Both the position numbers and the translations under genes were made by a program. DNA of 64,000 nt from Bos javanicus. Lineage: Eukaryota; Chordata; Mammalia; Artiodactyla; Bovidae. Each line of letters starts with the position of its first letter. The stretch's first letter is position 1. The stretch is from assembly GCF_032452875.1 (NCBI RefSeq), contig NC_083875.1, positions 76,158,178 through 76,222,177 of the forward strand, in the 5' to 3' direction. A model generated the notes under the pieces. The model was not told the DNA's origin. It saw nothing but the letters and a program-made list of their open reading frames with translations, and did not search any database. This document shows positions 21,901-31,521 of this stretch, piece after piece.

Positions 21901-23421
21901 GTACATGGGTCAGCCCCTACCACTCCTGACCATTAATTCTCTCACATACAGAGGATGACCAAAGCCTGCAATACACTAAATGGGGTTTCTGGAGCCCATA
22001 CCTGTGTTAAGCCAAGCAAGGTCTTCTCAAGATGAAGACTAGTCAGAAAGGAGCTGCCAACTCTAGCACCATCACATATAATAGGCATAAACTTATTTCT
22101 GCTGCTCCTCTTCCTAAAGCCTTATAACATCAAATAACTTGACACAGAACTTCAGACTTTTGGAAGCATTTCCATGATGATTGATGATTTTCAATCTAGA
22201 TACACTTCTGCACATGTGCGCCAGCAGAATGAACTTGCCAAGACAGCAATTCTACGGCTTTCACATCTAAACTCTTCCTTTCACAAGAGTCAAATATTCT
22301 AAAATAAGATGAAGACGAGTTCTGGGATAACTGTGAACATGTTTTACTAGACAAAGAATAACCATATGCCATTTAAAAAACTAAAACCTAGTTAGCAGGT
22401 TAATATCTTAACTACAAAATACAGGCAGATCATACAGATAAGAATGCTGTTAACCTGAGATGTACATCTGGCTGAACCCAAGGAATTCTGTAAGCATTTT
22501 AAAGCATTTTTTAAAGGTAATCCCTTTGGGAAAATAAAATAGTGAGACAAGGAGGAATGAATTTAAAAAATCCGGTCAGAACAAAACTCCCACATTTTTT
22601 CTTTGTTTCCGTGTATCTCAAATTGAGTTTCATATTCTGCTTTTATGATTTTAGGAATCTGAATATGTCAACTCAAAGACATAAAAGTTTAGCTGTTTTC
22701 TTAACTCTGGTAACTAGCATTCCACTCCACCCCCAAATTAGGCTTCTGCAAGGTCCTTCTTTGTCTTATCTGGCAGCAAACTGCAGCCCAAGTTCGTCTT
22801 GTCTGCATCATAATGATTCACCAAGCCTAACAGTGAAGTCAGCAGTATATCTCTGACCATGACTTGGGAGATGGTGAGAAAGATAAAAGCAGCTCTGGCA
22901 ACCAGGAGTTGGCCTGGTACTATCAGTTAGGCTTTGGGGTCTTGGTGAAAATAATTTCAAAAGAGATTTTCCTGTGAAAATCCAGTTTATTAATACTTAA
23001 GTCTTTCCCTAAGTCACCCTTGTAAATCCTTTCTAACATCCTCTACTGAGGCTCCATAGTTCCCTATGGTGGAGCTCGTCCTAGCTGCAAGGAGCAATTT
23101 TATCTACTATAGGTGAGTAGTCTTCAAAAGTCAAAAAATGGGAAATAAGAGTTCATGTCTAAAATTAAATACCCCAAACTCTGGATACCTTATCACTCTG
23201 CCTATCACCATCCTTCCCAAATTGACCCCTCTCAAAATATCCACTTTCTTGATTTGTTTTTGGTATACTCTGGGTTTTCCCCTGACCTCCCTGCTCCCCC
23301 TATAGCAGTTCTTCCTGGCCCATAAATGCAGGTGTTCTTCAAGGCTCTGTTTGAACTTCTCTGTCAATATCAATGGTTCTTACCCATTTCTGGCTCCTAA
23401 CACCCCTTCAAAATGTAGTGA
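21901..23421. other. Intron 2 sequence, nothing recognised
   Basis: No exon, clear repeat or coding ORF. ORFs up to 104 codons lack any recognisable family. Confidence 0.45.
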
Positions 23422-23573
23422 GGGACTTCCCTGGTAGTCCATTAGCTAAGACTCTGGGCTCCCAATGCAGGGGGCCTGGGTTTGATCCCTGTCAGAGAAC
23501 TAGATCCCAAATGCCACAACGAAAGATCCCAAGTGCTGCAACAAAGACCCAGTGCAGCCAAATAAAGAAAGAA
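23422..23573 (+). mobile_element. CHR-type SINE
   Basis: Sense head AGGGACTTCCCTGG, box B GGTTTGATCCC, and an A-rich tail. Confidence 0.8.
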
Positions 23574-24053
23574 AATGTAATAAAATCTACAGACTGCTCT
23601 CCTACACCACTCTCCCCACATTATGCCCAGAAAATATACGTAAAATGACATTTTTGCAATTTTAGGGAAGGTTTATAAAATGCAAGAGTGACCTCACTAC
23701 CCTCTCTCCATGGTAACAGAACAGAACAGTTTTAATAATCCTTTATACACAGGTGACTCCTAAACCACCAACTTCAATCTTTACCCCCTCTCAAACTTCA
23801 ACTAATTAAAAGCACAAAACTAAATATTTTCTCTTCAAATGTTTTTTTGTGCCTGGCAAGCTACTCTTATTTAGCTTTTCTGTATGGTTCTGCACATAAC
23901 CTGAGTCTGTAACACTATACCAGCAAAATATACCTATCCATCCTGGTTCCCCAACCCATATTCCCATTAAGGTTAGACTACCTCCTCTTCTTTAAATAAT
24001 TTAGTAAAAATATGAATGTACTAATGTTTCAATCCTAAAGGAAATCAACCCTG
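23574..24053. other. Intron 2 sequence, nothing recognised
   Basis: No supported feature. Confidence 0.5.
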
Positions 24054-24295
24054 AATATTCATTGGAAGGACTTTGGCCACCTGATGTGAAGAGCTGACTC
24101 ATTGGAAAGGATCCTGATACTGGGAAAGATTAAGGGCAGGAGGAGAAGGTGCAACAGAGGATGAGATGGTTGGATGACATTACTAAGTCAACAGGCATGA
24201 CTTTGAGCAAACTCCAGGAGATGATGAAGGACAGGGAAGCCTGGCGTGTTGCAGTCCATGGGGTCGCAGAGTCAGACAGAACTTAGTGAATGAAC
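24054..24295 (+). mobile_element. BovB LINE 3' fragment
   Basis: The sense BovB 3' region, from TTCATTGGAAGGAC through GGATGAGATGGTTGGATG to the 3' end. About 240 bp; antisense to DCAF12. Confidence 0.88.
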
Positions 24296-24323
24296 AATGT
24301 CATTAATGATTAGGACATTGACT

Positions 24324-24459
24324 TGGGAATTCTCCGGTGGTCCAGTGGTTAGGACTCCAAACTGCCAATGTAGGGGGCACATGTTTGATCCCTGGTCAAG
24401 GAACTAAGATCCCACAAGCTGTGTAGTGTGGGAAAAAATAAACAACCACCACAACAACA
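24324..24459 (+). mobile_element. CHR-2-type SINE
   Basis: Sense head TGGGAATTCTCCGGTGGTCC and body, then an ACA-rich tail. Confidence 0.8.
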
Positions 24460-25075
24460 TAAGCTGGCCAACTAATTCCTGTAATTACTAGGCCCAGAGA
24501 ATTCAGAGAGGTTGAAGGACTGCCTCCAGTTTGAGTGTAAGCCTATAGCACAGGGAAATTTCCACTGTAGGAATCAAGCTACAGAATAATTTACAATACT
24601 TCTGCTAATTTTTTCACAGAGGAAGACCCACTGCCTCAGCAAATGTTTCTGTACTACATACAGCCCCAAGTCAGTTAGTCTGGAAATGATCTGTGTCAAA
24701 TGACCTATGTACACATAGCTCATAAATACCAACAGCAGCCAAGAGAAAAAGAGCTTCTAACCCACAGATACATATTAAAAGATTATTTTAGAACATAAAT
24801 AGTTGTGGTATATTTTTCCTATATTTAAATCATTTCATTGACAGTAAAATTTCAATACATCAAAACTTTACTACTAAGAATCAGACATGAACTCCTCCCT
24901 CCCCAAAATGTTCAACTGTTAGCCAAAGAGAGTTCTAACTATTTAAGTAATTTTCCTTTTAAACTGAGGGAAGTCCCAGGGAGTGCTAAGAGCATGGGAA
25001 AAGGCTTTGGATTCATTATCACTACTATTCCTTTTGAAGAATAAGATATTGCTAACTTGAAATATTTCTGAAGAT
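24460..25075. other. Intron 2 sequence, nothing recognised
   Basis: No supported feature beyond possible MIR traces. Confidence 0.45.
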
Positions 25076-25210
25076 GTATACAGCTACATTCTCAGCACTG
25101 GATGTTACCATTCCCATTTTACAGATTGGAAAACAAAGGCACAGATAAAGGAACCATTTACCAAATATTACAAAATGCAGAGAAGAGCACTGTTTCTGAT
25201 TCCCAATTTT
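25076..25210 (+). mobile_element. MIR-like fragment
   Basis: The CCCATTTTACAGATTGGAAAAC core of MIR is clear; the flanks are diverged. Confidence 0.55.
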
Positions 25211-25789
25211 GGTTCTGAAAGCTAAGCAAAGAAAAACACTACAAAAAGAACACAAGCTTCCATTTTGAGTCATAAGGACCTAGGAAGGAAATATACTTTA
25301 AGTCATGAGGAAATAGGAAGACAGAAAGAGGAACGTATCAAGAGTAGGTTAAATTACTACTGAATGTTATTCTCACCTTCAAAAGGTCATCAATAAATTC
25401 AAGAAACAGAAGACTATAATGATTCAGTTTACAATTAGCAACATTTGCTGGGCAAAACACTACGATGGTTTGTGTAGGGTGTGCAATGAATTCCTCTAAA
25501 TTCCTCTGCGTCAAGTGACAATGACGACAGTTTGCTTAAAACAAGAGTGGTAGCCTGAGTGACTGAGAAAAGGAAGTTTTGCAGGAGGTTGCCACCACTA
25601 TTTGGTTTTGAAAGACTTCTTTATAATAAGCAGCCTTCAACAGAAGAGGAAATGAAAGCTTGGCCTCAACCACCATGGTATTGTACTCTTCCTTAAAACT
25701 AATATGTAAATCTTTGTCTATGGAGACCTTGGTCCTACAGTGCATAAGAATCCACCTGCGAATGTGCTCGCCATGTCTATGGAAAGAGG
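25211..25789. other. Intron 2 sequence, mostly unassigned
   Basis: A short CHR-like piece (GTCCTACAGTGCATAAGAATC) lies at 25731-25751. Nothing else is recognised. Confidence 0.4.
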
Positions 25790-25986
25790 CTGAGGTGGCT
25801 GAGCTCTAGCATAAGGCGCTGAGGATGTTGGCTTTAGTCCAGGCCACTGTCCGGGCTGTAAGCAAGAGGAAGCTGCACCCACCCAGGCCCCCCTCACCCT
25901 GACACCTTCAAGGTAAACAAGATAAACCAACTTCTTAAAGCTAAGCCTGAACATGTTGGTGTGAAAATTGGTATCCGAACCAGGGT
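25790..25986 (+). pseudogene. ISCA1P: ISCA1 processed pseudogene, 3' truncated
   Basis: From the ATG at 25825 the plus strand follows the 5' coding sequence of ISCA1, a mitochondrial iron-sulfur cluster assembly protein. The frame reads ML, ALVQATVRAVSKRKLH, then shifts by one base in the CTGCACCCACCC region; the shifted frame resumes as VNKINQLLKAKPEHVGVKIG followed by IRTR. Similarity stops abruptly after CGAACCAGGG, so only about the first third of the gene is present. It lacks the later region that holds the iron-binding cysteines. The preceding 35 bases look like a GC-rich 5' UTR. No intron interrupts the copy, which suggests reverse transcription, although no poly(A) tail or TSD remains. 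It lies antisense in DCAF12 intron 2. The identification is from memory of the family and should be checked. Confidence 0.75.
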
Positions 25987-26336
25987 CTTTATTTACCTGA
26001 CATCATACTATTTGTACTCTTCTATCCCAATCAATATCCACAATATCCAATCACGGATTGACTTATTTTATCCAGCTTTTAATTGTTCTGGCTAAATTTA
26101 CTGATAAAATTTTCCCTTCATTCACTAATAATTATCTAAGTCATGCTATGTAAAAAATACTCTTCTACTCATGTCATATTCAATTTTCTTGCTTCTGAAA
26201 CCTTTTCAGAAGGCTACTTTGCAAAAACCAAGCATTTATTTCCTGAAATATACCACCAAACACACTTCCCTACCCTTTCTAATAAAAAATACATCTTTAG
26301 ATTCTATCCCCTAAAATAAAGTATTTGCCTTATTCC
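25987..26336. other. Intron 2 sequence, nothing recognised
   Basis: AT-rich, with no supported feature. Confidence 0.5.
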
Positions 26337-27332
26337 TATGCAGGTCAGGAAGCAACAGTTAAACTGGACATGGAACAACAGACTGGTTCCAAATAGGAAA
26401 AGGAGTACATCAAGGCTGTCTATTGTCACCCTGCTTATTGAACTTATATGCAGAGTACATCATGAGAAACGCTGAGCTGGAGGAAGCACAAGCTGGAATC
26501 AAGATTGCTGGGACAAATATCAATAACCTCAGATATGCAGATGATACCACCCTTATGGCAGAAAGTGAAGAACTAAAGAGCCTCTTGATGAAAGTGAAAA
26601 AGGAGAGTGAAGAAGTTGGCTTAAAGCTCAACATTCAGAAAACTGGCATCAGTCCATGGCAGTTAAGTCCCATGCCATTAAGGTCATGGCATCCAGTCCC
26701 ATCACTTCATGGCAAATAGATGGGGAAACAGTGGCTGACTTTATTTTCCTGGGCTCTAAAATCACTGCAGATGGTGACTGCAGCCATGAAATTAAAAGAC
26801 GCTTACTCCTTGGAAGGAAAGTTATGACCAACCTAGAGAGCATATTAAAGAGCAGAGACATTACTTTGTCCACAAAGGTCCGTCTAGTCAAGGCTATGGT
26901 TTTTCCAGTAGTCATCTATGGATGGGAGAGTTGGACTATAAAGAAAGCTGCGCGCCAAAGAATTGATGCTTTTCAACTGTGGTGTTGGAGAAAACTCTTG
27001 AGAGTCCCTTGGACTGCAAGGACATCCAACTGCTCTATCCTAAAGCAGATCAGTCCTGGGTGTTCATTGGAAGGACTGATGTTGAAGCTGAAACTCCAAT
27101 ACTTTGGCCACCTGCTGTGAAGAGCTGATTCATTTGAAAAGACCCTGAAGCTGGGAAAGATTGAGGGCAGGAGGAGAAGGGGACGACAGAGGATAAGATG
27201 GTTGGATGGCATCACCGACTCAATGGACACGGATTTGGGTAGACTCCAGCAGTTGGTGATGGACAGGGAGGCCTGGTGTGCTGCGGTTCATGGGGTTGCA
27301 GAGTCGGACACCACTAAGCGACTGAACCGAAC
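26337..27332 (+). mobile_element. BovB LINE, 3' 1.0 kb
   Basis: Sense copy from GCAGGTCAGGAAGCAAC to the 3' end. Frames 26423-26719 and 26656-27120 encode the YADD-containing reverse-transcriptase core and the C-terminal region, broken by frameshifts and by a local duplication near 26650-26700 (CATGGCA/GTCCCAT units). 5' truncated and inactive. Antisense to DCAF12 and to the BovB at 13.5 kb. Confidence 0.92.
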
Positions 27333-27753
27333 TATCTTCAGCCAAGTGTGAGTTTAAATACTTCTATATACGCCCTTAGGCTAGCAGACAACACCAAGGT
27401 TTTCACTATCCTGTATCCTGAATGATGCCCTGACCATCATTCTTTCCTCTCCTCTGAGGTCTCTGACTTGAAAACAAGATAAAAAGAAGGAAAAAAAAAA
27501 TCTAGAAGCAGTGGCATATCCATAATACAAGAGGCCTGCAGAACTAGACTCCTCTTAAGATTTATCAGAAAAGAAATGTGGAAGTGGAAAAAGGAATAGA
27601 GAAGTCATGGACAGATAAGAGGGGATGTAACGGAGAATAAGGCAGTCTCCTCCCCAAAGAACTGATGGGGAAAACCAGCAGTGAGAGATACTATGGCATG
27701 TGGAGCCATATATCCAGAGCCAGGAAAAAGTTCATATCCACCCAGACACTTAC
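27333..27753. other. Intron 2 sequence next to exon 2
   Basis: No repeat or ORF that I can support. It contains the GTAAGT donor of exon 2 at 27753-27748. Confidence 0.5.
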
Positions 27754-28008
27754 CGTGTTGCATTTTGTGCCACACACCACTTGCCTATGGTTCAGCCACT
27801 GAGATGCAAACACTTTATTAAGGGTCCCAAGGTGAAACTCTCTCTCCTTCAGGAGACTGGGAAGTTGCTGTGCTGCATACCCATGCAACACTCGGGAGTA
27901 GCTGGTTTCATTCTGTAGCCTGACTTCTCGGTTCTTCAGGTAGTACACTAAGGATCTCTTCACTGGGGGGAGTCGCTTCCTTTTGTGAAGTGAGTGATCC
28001 CAGCCAAA
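27754..28008 (-). CDS. DCAF12: DCAF12 coding exon 2 (residues 27-111)
   Basis: The acceptor CTCTCCACAG precedes TTT GGC TGG, and the exon ends at ...AACACG before the donor GTAAGT. It is 255 bases, or 85 complete codons, phase 0 at both ends. The product starts FGWDHSLHKRKRLPP, a second basic cluster (HKRKR), continues through VKRSLVYYLKNREVRLQNE, and ends in VVCGTKCNT, where the first propeller strand begins. In the family this N-terminal segment precedes the WD40 repeats and contributes to contact with DDB1; that role is knowledge of the family, not visible here. Beyond the donor the frame reads on for another 21 codons into intron 2 before a stop; these are not coding. No frame break is seen. 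Confidence 0.96.
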
Positions 28009-28274
28009 CTGTGGAGAGCAAAAGGAGAAATCAAAGCTTTGCCGACTTTTGTCAGAATTGGGGATCCTCGCATATTACAGAACTCATCTCGCAGGATTTA
28101 CATAGAACAGAGTTACAATGCAACAGGAAAGTCAATCTTGAAGGCCACAGAAAAGATGCTGCTCAGAGTCATATCCATGGGAAAAAAGAACTTGGAAGAC
28201 AAAGTAATGAAAGCATAAAAGAGGACAATAGGTTTTTTAAGGCCTTTTAAAGTGAAGGATTCAGGTACCTTAAA

Positions 28275-28567
28275 GTGAAAGTAAAACTCGACTCAGTACT
28301 GTTGGACTCTTTGCGATGCCATGGAATATACAGTCCATGGAATTCTCCAGGCCAGAATACTGGAGTGGGTAGCCTTTCCCTTCTCCAGGGGAGCTTCCCA
28401 ACCCAGGGATCGAACCCAGGTCTCCCGCATTGAAGGCAGATTCTTTACCAGCTGAACCACAAGGGAAGCCCAAGAATACTGGAGTGGGTAGCCTATCTCT
28501 TCTCCAGGGGAATCTTTCCGACCCAGGAATCGAACCAGGGTCTCCCACATTCCAGATGCATTCCTTA
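28275..28567 (-). mobile_element. Composite Bov-tA SINE (intron 1) with duplicated head
   Basis: One 293-bp insertion between ACCTTAAA (28267-28274) and ACCTTAAA (28568-28575). It holds an antisense Bov-tA to about 28470 and then a second copy of the AAGAATACTGGAGTGGGTAG...tRNA-like segment. A single TSD around both suggests that the duplicated form inserted as one unit, or that it duplicated later. Confidence 0.8.
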
Positions 28568-28575
28568 ACCTTAAA

Positions 28576-28949
28576 ACTATCCTTAATAGGGAAGGGAATG
28601 AAGGGACCAGAGATTACCATACAGACCTGGGCTGCATCTCTAATGGCCCCCCTTCTCCCTCTCAGCCTGTACTCTACGTGGAGCATGGTAGGTGCGGCCC
28701 AAGAAGCCCAGCTAGGGTCCCAGGTCTTTCAGGGATGCCCTAGCAATGGCCGTCTGCCTGTCACCAGGTCCGCGCTCCAGGCAGTTGTAGAATTCGAAAA
28801 ATCAAACACCAGCGGGGTGGGAGGAACGGGAAATATGAGTCTGAAGAGACTCAAGACTCAGAAAGCGGGACAGGGTGATATCTGGAAATTGTTTATCTAG
28901 GGGGCCTGGGTACCCATAGGGAGGCTCATTCCTGAGAGATGCAACCATC
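28576..28949. other. Intron 1 sequence, nothing recognised
   Basis: No supported feature; GC content rises to the right towards the CpG island. Confidence 0.5.
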
Positions 28950-29336
28950 TCCGTTCCCCGGCCACCGAAAGACGGACTTCACTCTCCCTCCCAATATCTT
29001 AGGCGAGGTTTTGTCCCCGATTCTCCTCGACTTCGGTTTCCCTTTCTCCGAAGCCCAGATTGTTTTCTCCTCAAGCCCCATTCCCGCCTGTAGATATCCC
29101 CGGAATATGCCTCATTTTCAAGTTTCCTTTAGTTTCTGACCCCTGCGCGCCTAAAGAACTCCTAAGGACCCAGGCCTGATCCTATAGGCTAGAACACCGC
29201 TCTACGCACCTCCGTACATCACCCCTCCCCCCGCCCCCCGCCAAGACCTTGGACCTCGTTCCGGTTCCCAATGTGCGAACCCTATTCTCCGGGTGCCTCG
29301 GCCTTATCACCCGGGGCCAGGCGTCTCGGCCCTCAC

Positions 29337-29414
29337 CTGTGGGTCCTGAGCGTCGCTCCCAGCTCCCGGCAAGGCGGGTGCTTTCCGCTTCCTGCTAACT
29401 GCTTTCCTGGCCAT
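29337..29414 (-). CDS. DCAF12: DCAF12 coding exon 1 (residues 1-26)
   Basis: The start codon is at 29414-29412 on the minus strand, in a strong context with A at -3 and G at +4. The 26 codons read MARKAVSRKRKAPALPGAGS and then DAQDPQ, ending in CAG directly before the donor GTGAGG, so the exon ends in phase 0. The KRK-rich start looks like a basic nuclear-localisation-type patch, which is my inference. It joins in frame to exon 2 across a 1.3-kb intron. The start was chosen because it begins the recognisable DCAF12 N terminus. An upstream out-of-frame ATG lies 34 bases before it and is listed separately. The exon sits inside the CpG island. Confidence is high because both the residue pattern and the splice donor agree. 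Confidence 0.95.
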
Positions 29415-29448
29415 AGTGGGCAGCGCCGCCGCGGCCCCGCAGCCACAT
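29395..29448 (-). promoter_or_regulatory. Upstream ORF overlapping the DCAF12 start codon
   Basis: An ATG at 29448-29446 lies 34 bases before the DCAF12 start, in another frame, and reads 17 codons to TAG at 29397-29395, inside exon 1. Its context is weak (C at -3, T at +4), while the main start is strong. It can act only if the mRNA starts above 29448, which the sequence does not show. The same frame is open upstream to 29772, so a longer overlapping uORF is possible if transcription starts that far out. The effect on translation is inferred. Confidence 0.45.
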
Positions 29449-29559
29449 GGGGCGGGGGAATCGCGGGGGAGCGAGACTGCGGGTCATATACTGGGCCCCG
29501 GGGCCGCGCACCTTAGTGCGCCCGGCCCGGAGAATGGCCCGGACCCCGGGCGGCAATAG

Positions 29560-29645
29560 AAAAAAAAAAAAAAAGGCAGGCAGGCAGAAGGGAAGGAGGG
29601 AGGGAGGACCGGGGCAGGGAAAGGGAAGGGAAAGGGAAGGGGAGA
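29560..29645 (+). repeat. A-run and G/A-rich tract with G-quadruplex potential
   Basis: A run of about 14 A is followed by GGCA units and then by many GGG runs with short A-containing loops (29590-29644). The G runs are on the plus strand, which is the template strand for DCAF12. The spacing satisfies the usual G3+N1-7 quadruplex rule several times. Confidence 0.7.
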
Positions 29646-29764
29646 CAGGAACCCGAAGCTTGTAGACGACCAAGTCTAGAAAGGACGGCGAGCGGCTGGA
29701 ACCAAAACACCCCCTCCCTTTCGCCCGCGCTCCGTCACCCTCGCGCAGCCGCAGTTCGTTTCGC

Positions 29765-29778
29765 GTCGCCACGGAGAC
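29765..29778. promoter_or_regulatory. Candidate RFX X-box in the CpG island
   Basis: GTCGCCACGGAGAC is an imperfect inverted repeat close to the RFX X-box pattern GTNRCC-N2-RGYAAC. It lies about 350 bases upstream of the start codon. The match is imperfect in the right half and short motifs occur by chance, so this is only a candidate. Confidence 0.3.
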
Positions 29779-29859
29779 GCAGCCCGGAGAGAAAGGCGGG
29801 GTTTAGGGCTGGCCGTAGAGTTCGCGGCTGTTGCTTACGGCCGCCCGCTCTTTTTCAAC

Positions 29860-29867
29860 TGACGTTC
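29860..29867. promoter_or_regulatory. CRE half-site-like TGACGTTC
   Basis: TGACGT followed by TC is a half cyclic-AMP response element within the CpG island. It is a motif match only. Confidence 0.25.
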
Positions 29868-29954
29868 GACGGCCGCTGGAGGTTCGCGACGTCGAGGCAA
29901 AGGAATCTGGGTTTTGGCCGCCGACACCCAAGCCGCACCCGCCCATCCGGACGT

Positions 29955-29964
29955 ACCCGGAAGT
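29955..29964 (+). promoter_or_regulatory. ETS-type site ACCCGGAAGT
   Basis: CCGGAAGT is the core bound by many ETS factors and is common in CpG-island promoters. It lies about 540 bases upstream of the start codon. It is a motif match only. Confidence 0.35.
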
Positions 29965-30137
29965 GAGGACGTTTAACCTCGCTCGCGGAAGGACTCCCTC
30001 CCAACACGCCTTTACCCCGCAGTCGCCACTGGTTATATCTCTTGAGCCCTGTGCATTTTCCGGAACCTATGAAACCAAACCCTGGCACCAAGGGCTGGAC
30101 TCTGAGAGGAGGCGTTTAACTTCCTCTCCCCACCCCC

Positions 30138-30319
30138 GGTAGCTCAGACAGTAAAGAATCTAACTGCAATACAGGAGCCCCAGGTCAATCCCTTGGTCGG
30201 GAAGATCCCTTGGAGAAGGGAATGGCTACCCACTCCAGTATTCTTGCCTGGAGAATTCCATGAACAGAGGAGCTTGGTGGGCTACAGTCCATAGGGTCAC
30301 AAAGAGTCAGACTAACACT
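30138..30319 (+). mobile_element. Bov-tA SINE at the CpG-island edge
   Basis: Sense head GGTAGCTCAGACAGTAAAG, box B GGTCAATCCCTTGG and BovA body. CCACCCC-like text on both sides may be a target duplication. It lies about 0.72 kb upstream of the DCAF12 start codon, in the opposite orientation to the gene. Confidence 0.82.
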
Positions 30320-31521
30320 GCACCCCACCCCACAAGGTAGAATCTGACTCGAAATCATTGTCAGCATATCCGGACTTTCACACTGTAGAGAACCTACCCT
30401 GCTTGCCACAATCAGCCCAGGTACCCCTCAACACTACCCCTGGGGAGCTCTCAGGCTTCATTTCCCACAGTCTTCTCCCTCCACTGGCCTCCTCCTCCGC
30501 CTGACTCTGCTGCCCAAGTCGCAACCGCCCCGTAACGTCTCCTTTAGCTGCTGCGTGGGACCTCGCCTCCCTTTAGAGTCCCGTGACCTGCCGGCCACCC
30601 TGTCTTTTGTGCTGTGTGAAATAGGCGTGCCCCCGTAATTTTTTTCTTAGGTCTCCCACGCAGTCCTGAGGACTGGAACGAACAGGGGACTGCCACTGGC
30701 TGCCTGTCCCCCAGGGCCCAGGTTGTGTCTCCATCAGGGCGGATAGGATGAAAATCTGAATCACAGAGAAGAGAGGAGCTTTTGACTTCTCAGTTCAATG
30801 AGGGCTAACATTGGTCACCAGGCAAGGGGGCTTCTTCAGGATCACCTTTGCCTCCATTTTCAGAAGATTCCGTAGGGGTGTGAGTGCCAGCCCCCACCTT
30901 TCTTCAGGCAAAGAAATCCTTTGAGGAAGCAGAAAGCTTCCTGATGGGCCTCAGGCTGTTAGTGCCCAGTTACCTGCTGATCCCTTCAGGCTTCAGGCCT
31001 CAGGCCTCATACCTCCAGGGAGCTCTGTTGGCCCATCTGAAGTTCTGCCTAGGAGGAGATCTGGGTTTGTTTTCCAAGGCGAACCAAAGACCAGATTGAG
31101 ACAGTGTCCTCCGCCATCCCAAGTCAGCACTGCCACTAACCCCTAATTCCACCTTGGGAAAGGCAGCTCCATCTTACTTGGTCAGGTCTAGCCCTTCAGA
31201 GACATACACACAGTAAATGGATCAGAAGTGGGTCAGCTTCCTTTTCTTGAGCCTGTTGTTCCAGTTCTGTCTTGCCTCACAATGCCCTGGATGACTCAGG
31301 AGCTCATTGGGCAAGAGTCTGGAATTCTTTGAGAATCTCTAGGCTCATATTGGGCTGCACTTAGATCTTGGTCTCCTCTGTGGCTGTCATAGGCTATAGC
31401 CTCATCCTCCAGGTTGGTGCAGTTCATCTTGATATCTCAGGAACTATCCCTGAATGTACCTTCCAGCAGAGCTCACCATTTCTGTGGAAATAAAATAGAA
31501 TGAAGAGTTATTTGAAAATGG
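30320..31521. other. Repeat-poor sequence upstream of DCAF12
   Basis: About 1.2 kb without a clear repeat. Some CpGs lie at 30490-30600. ORFs of 60-71 codons have no recognisable family. It could contain distal promoter elements, but nothing specific is supported. Confidence 0.5.

Larger units (their letters stand above)
1..29414 (-). other. DCAF12: DCAF12 gene, 5' half (coding exons 1-5 and introns 1-4)
   Basis: Five minus-strand coding segments join in phase to give 239 codons without a stop, recognisable as the N-terminal half of DCAF12 (formerly WDR40A; about 453 residues in human). The family product is a WD40 beta-propeller substrate receptor that docks on DDB1 in CUL4 ubiquitin ligases and is known for recognising C-terminal di-glutamate-type degrons. 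Introns lie at 28009-29336, 8098-27753, 6872-7890 and 117-6810. All four have GT donors and AG acceptors. The rest of the propeller, the 3' UTR and the terminator lie beyond the left edge. The 5' UTR extends to an undetermined start site above 29414 inside a CpG island. The intact frame and splice sites argue for a functional gene rather than a pseudogene. Confidence 0.96.
28950..30120. promoter_or_regulatory. CpG island and promoter region of DCAF12
   Basis: The region is much richer in G, C and CpG than the rest of the window. CpGs cluster at 29220-29530 and 29690-30000, and no interspersed repeat is seen inside. It covers exon 1 and about 0.7 kb upstream. I see no TATA box in the expected place, which fits a housekeeping-type CpG promoter. 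A GC-box-like AAGGCGGGGT lies near 29793-29802. The edges were judged by eye. Confidence 0.85.

Noticed and set aside
29447..29710. ORFs in both strands of the CpG island
   Set aside because: GC-rich, stop-poor DNA and a purine tract. No conserved protein; only the uORF is reported.
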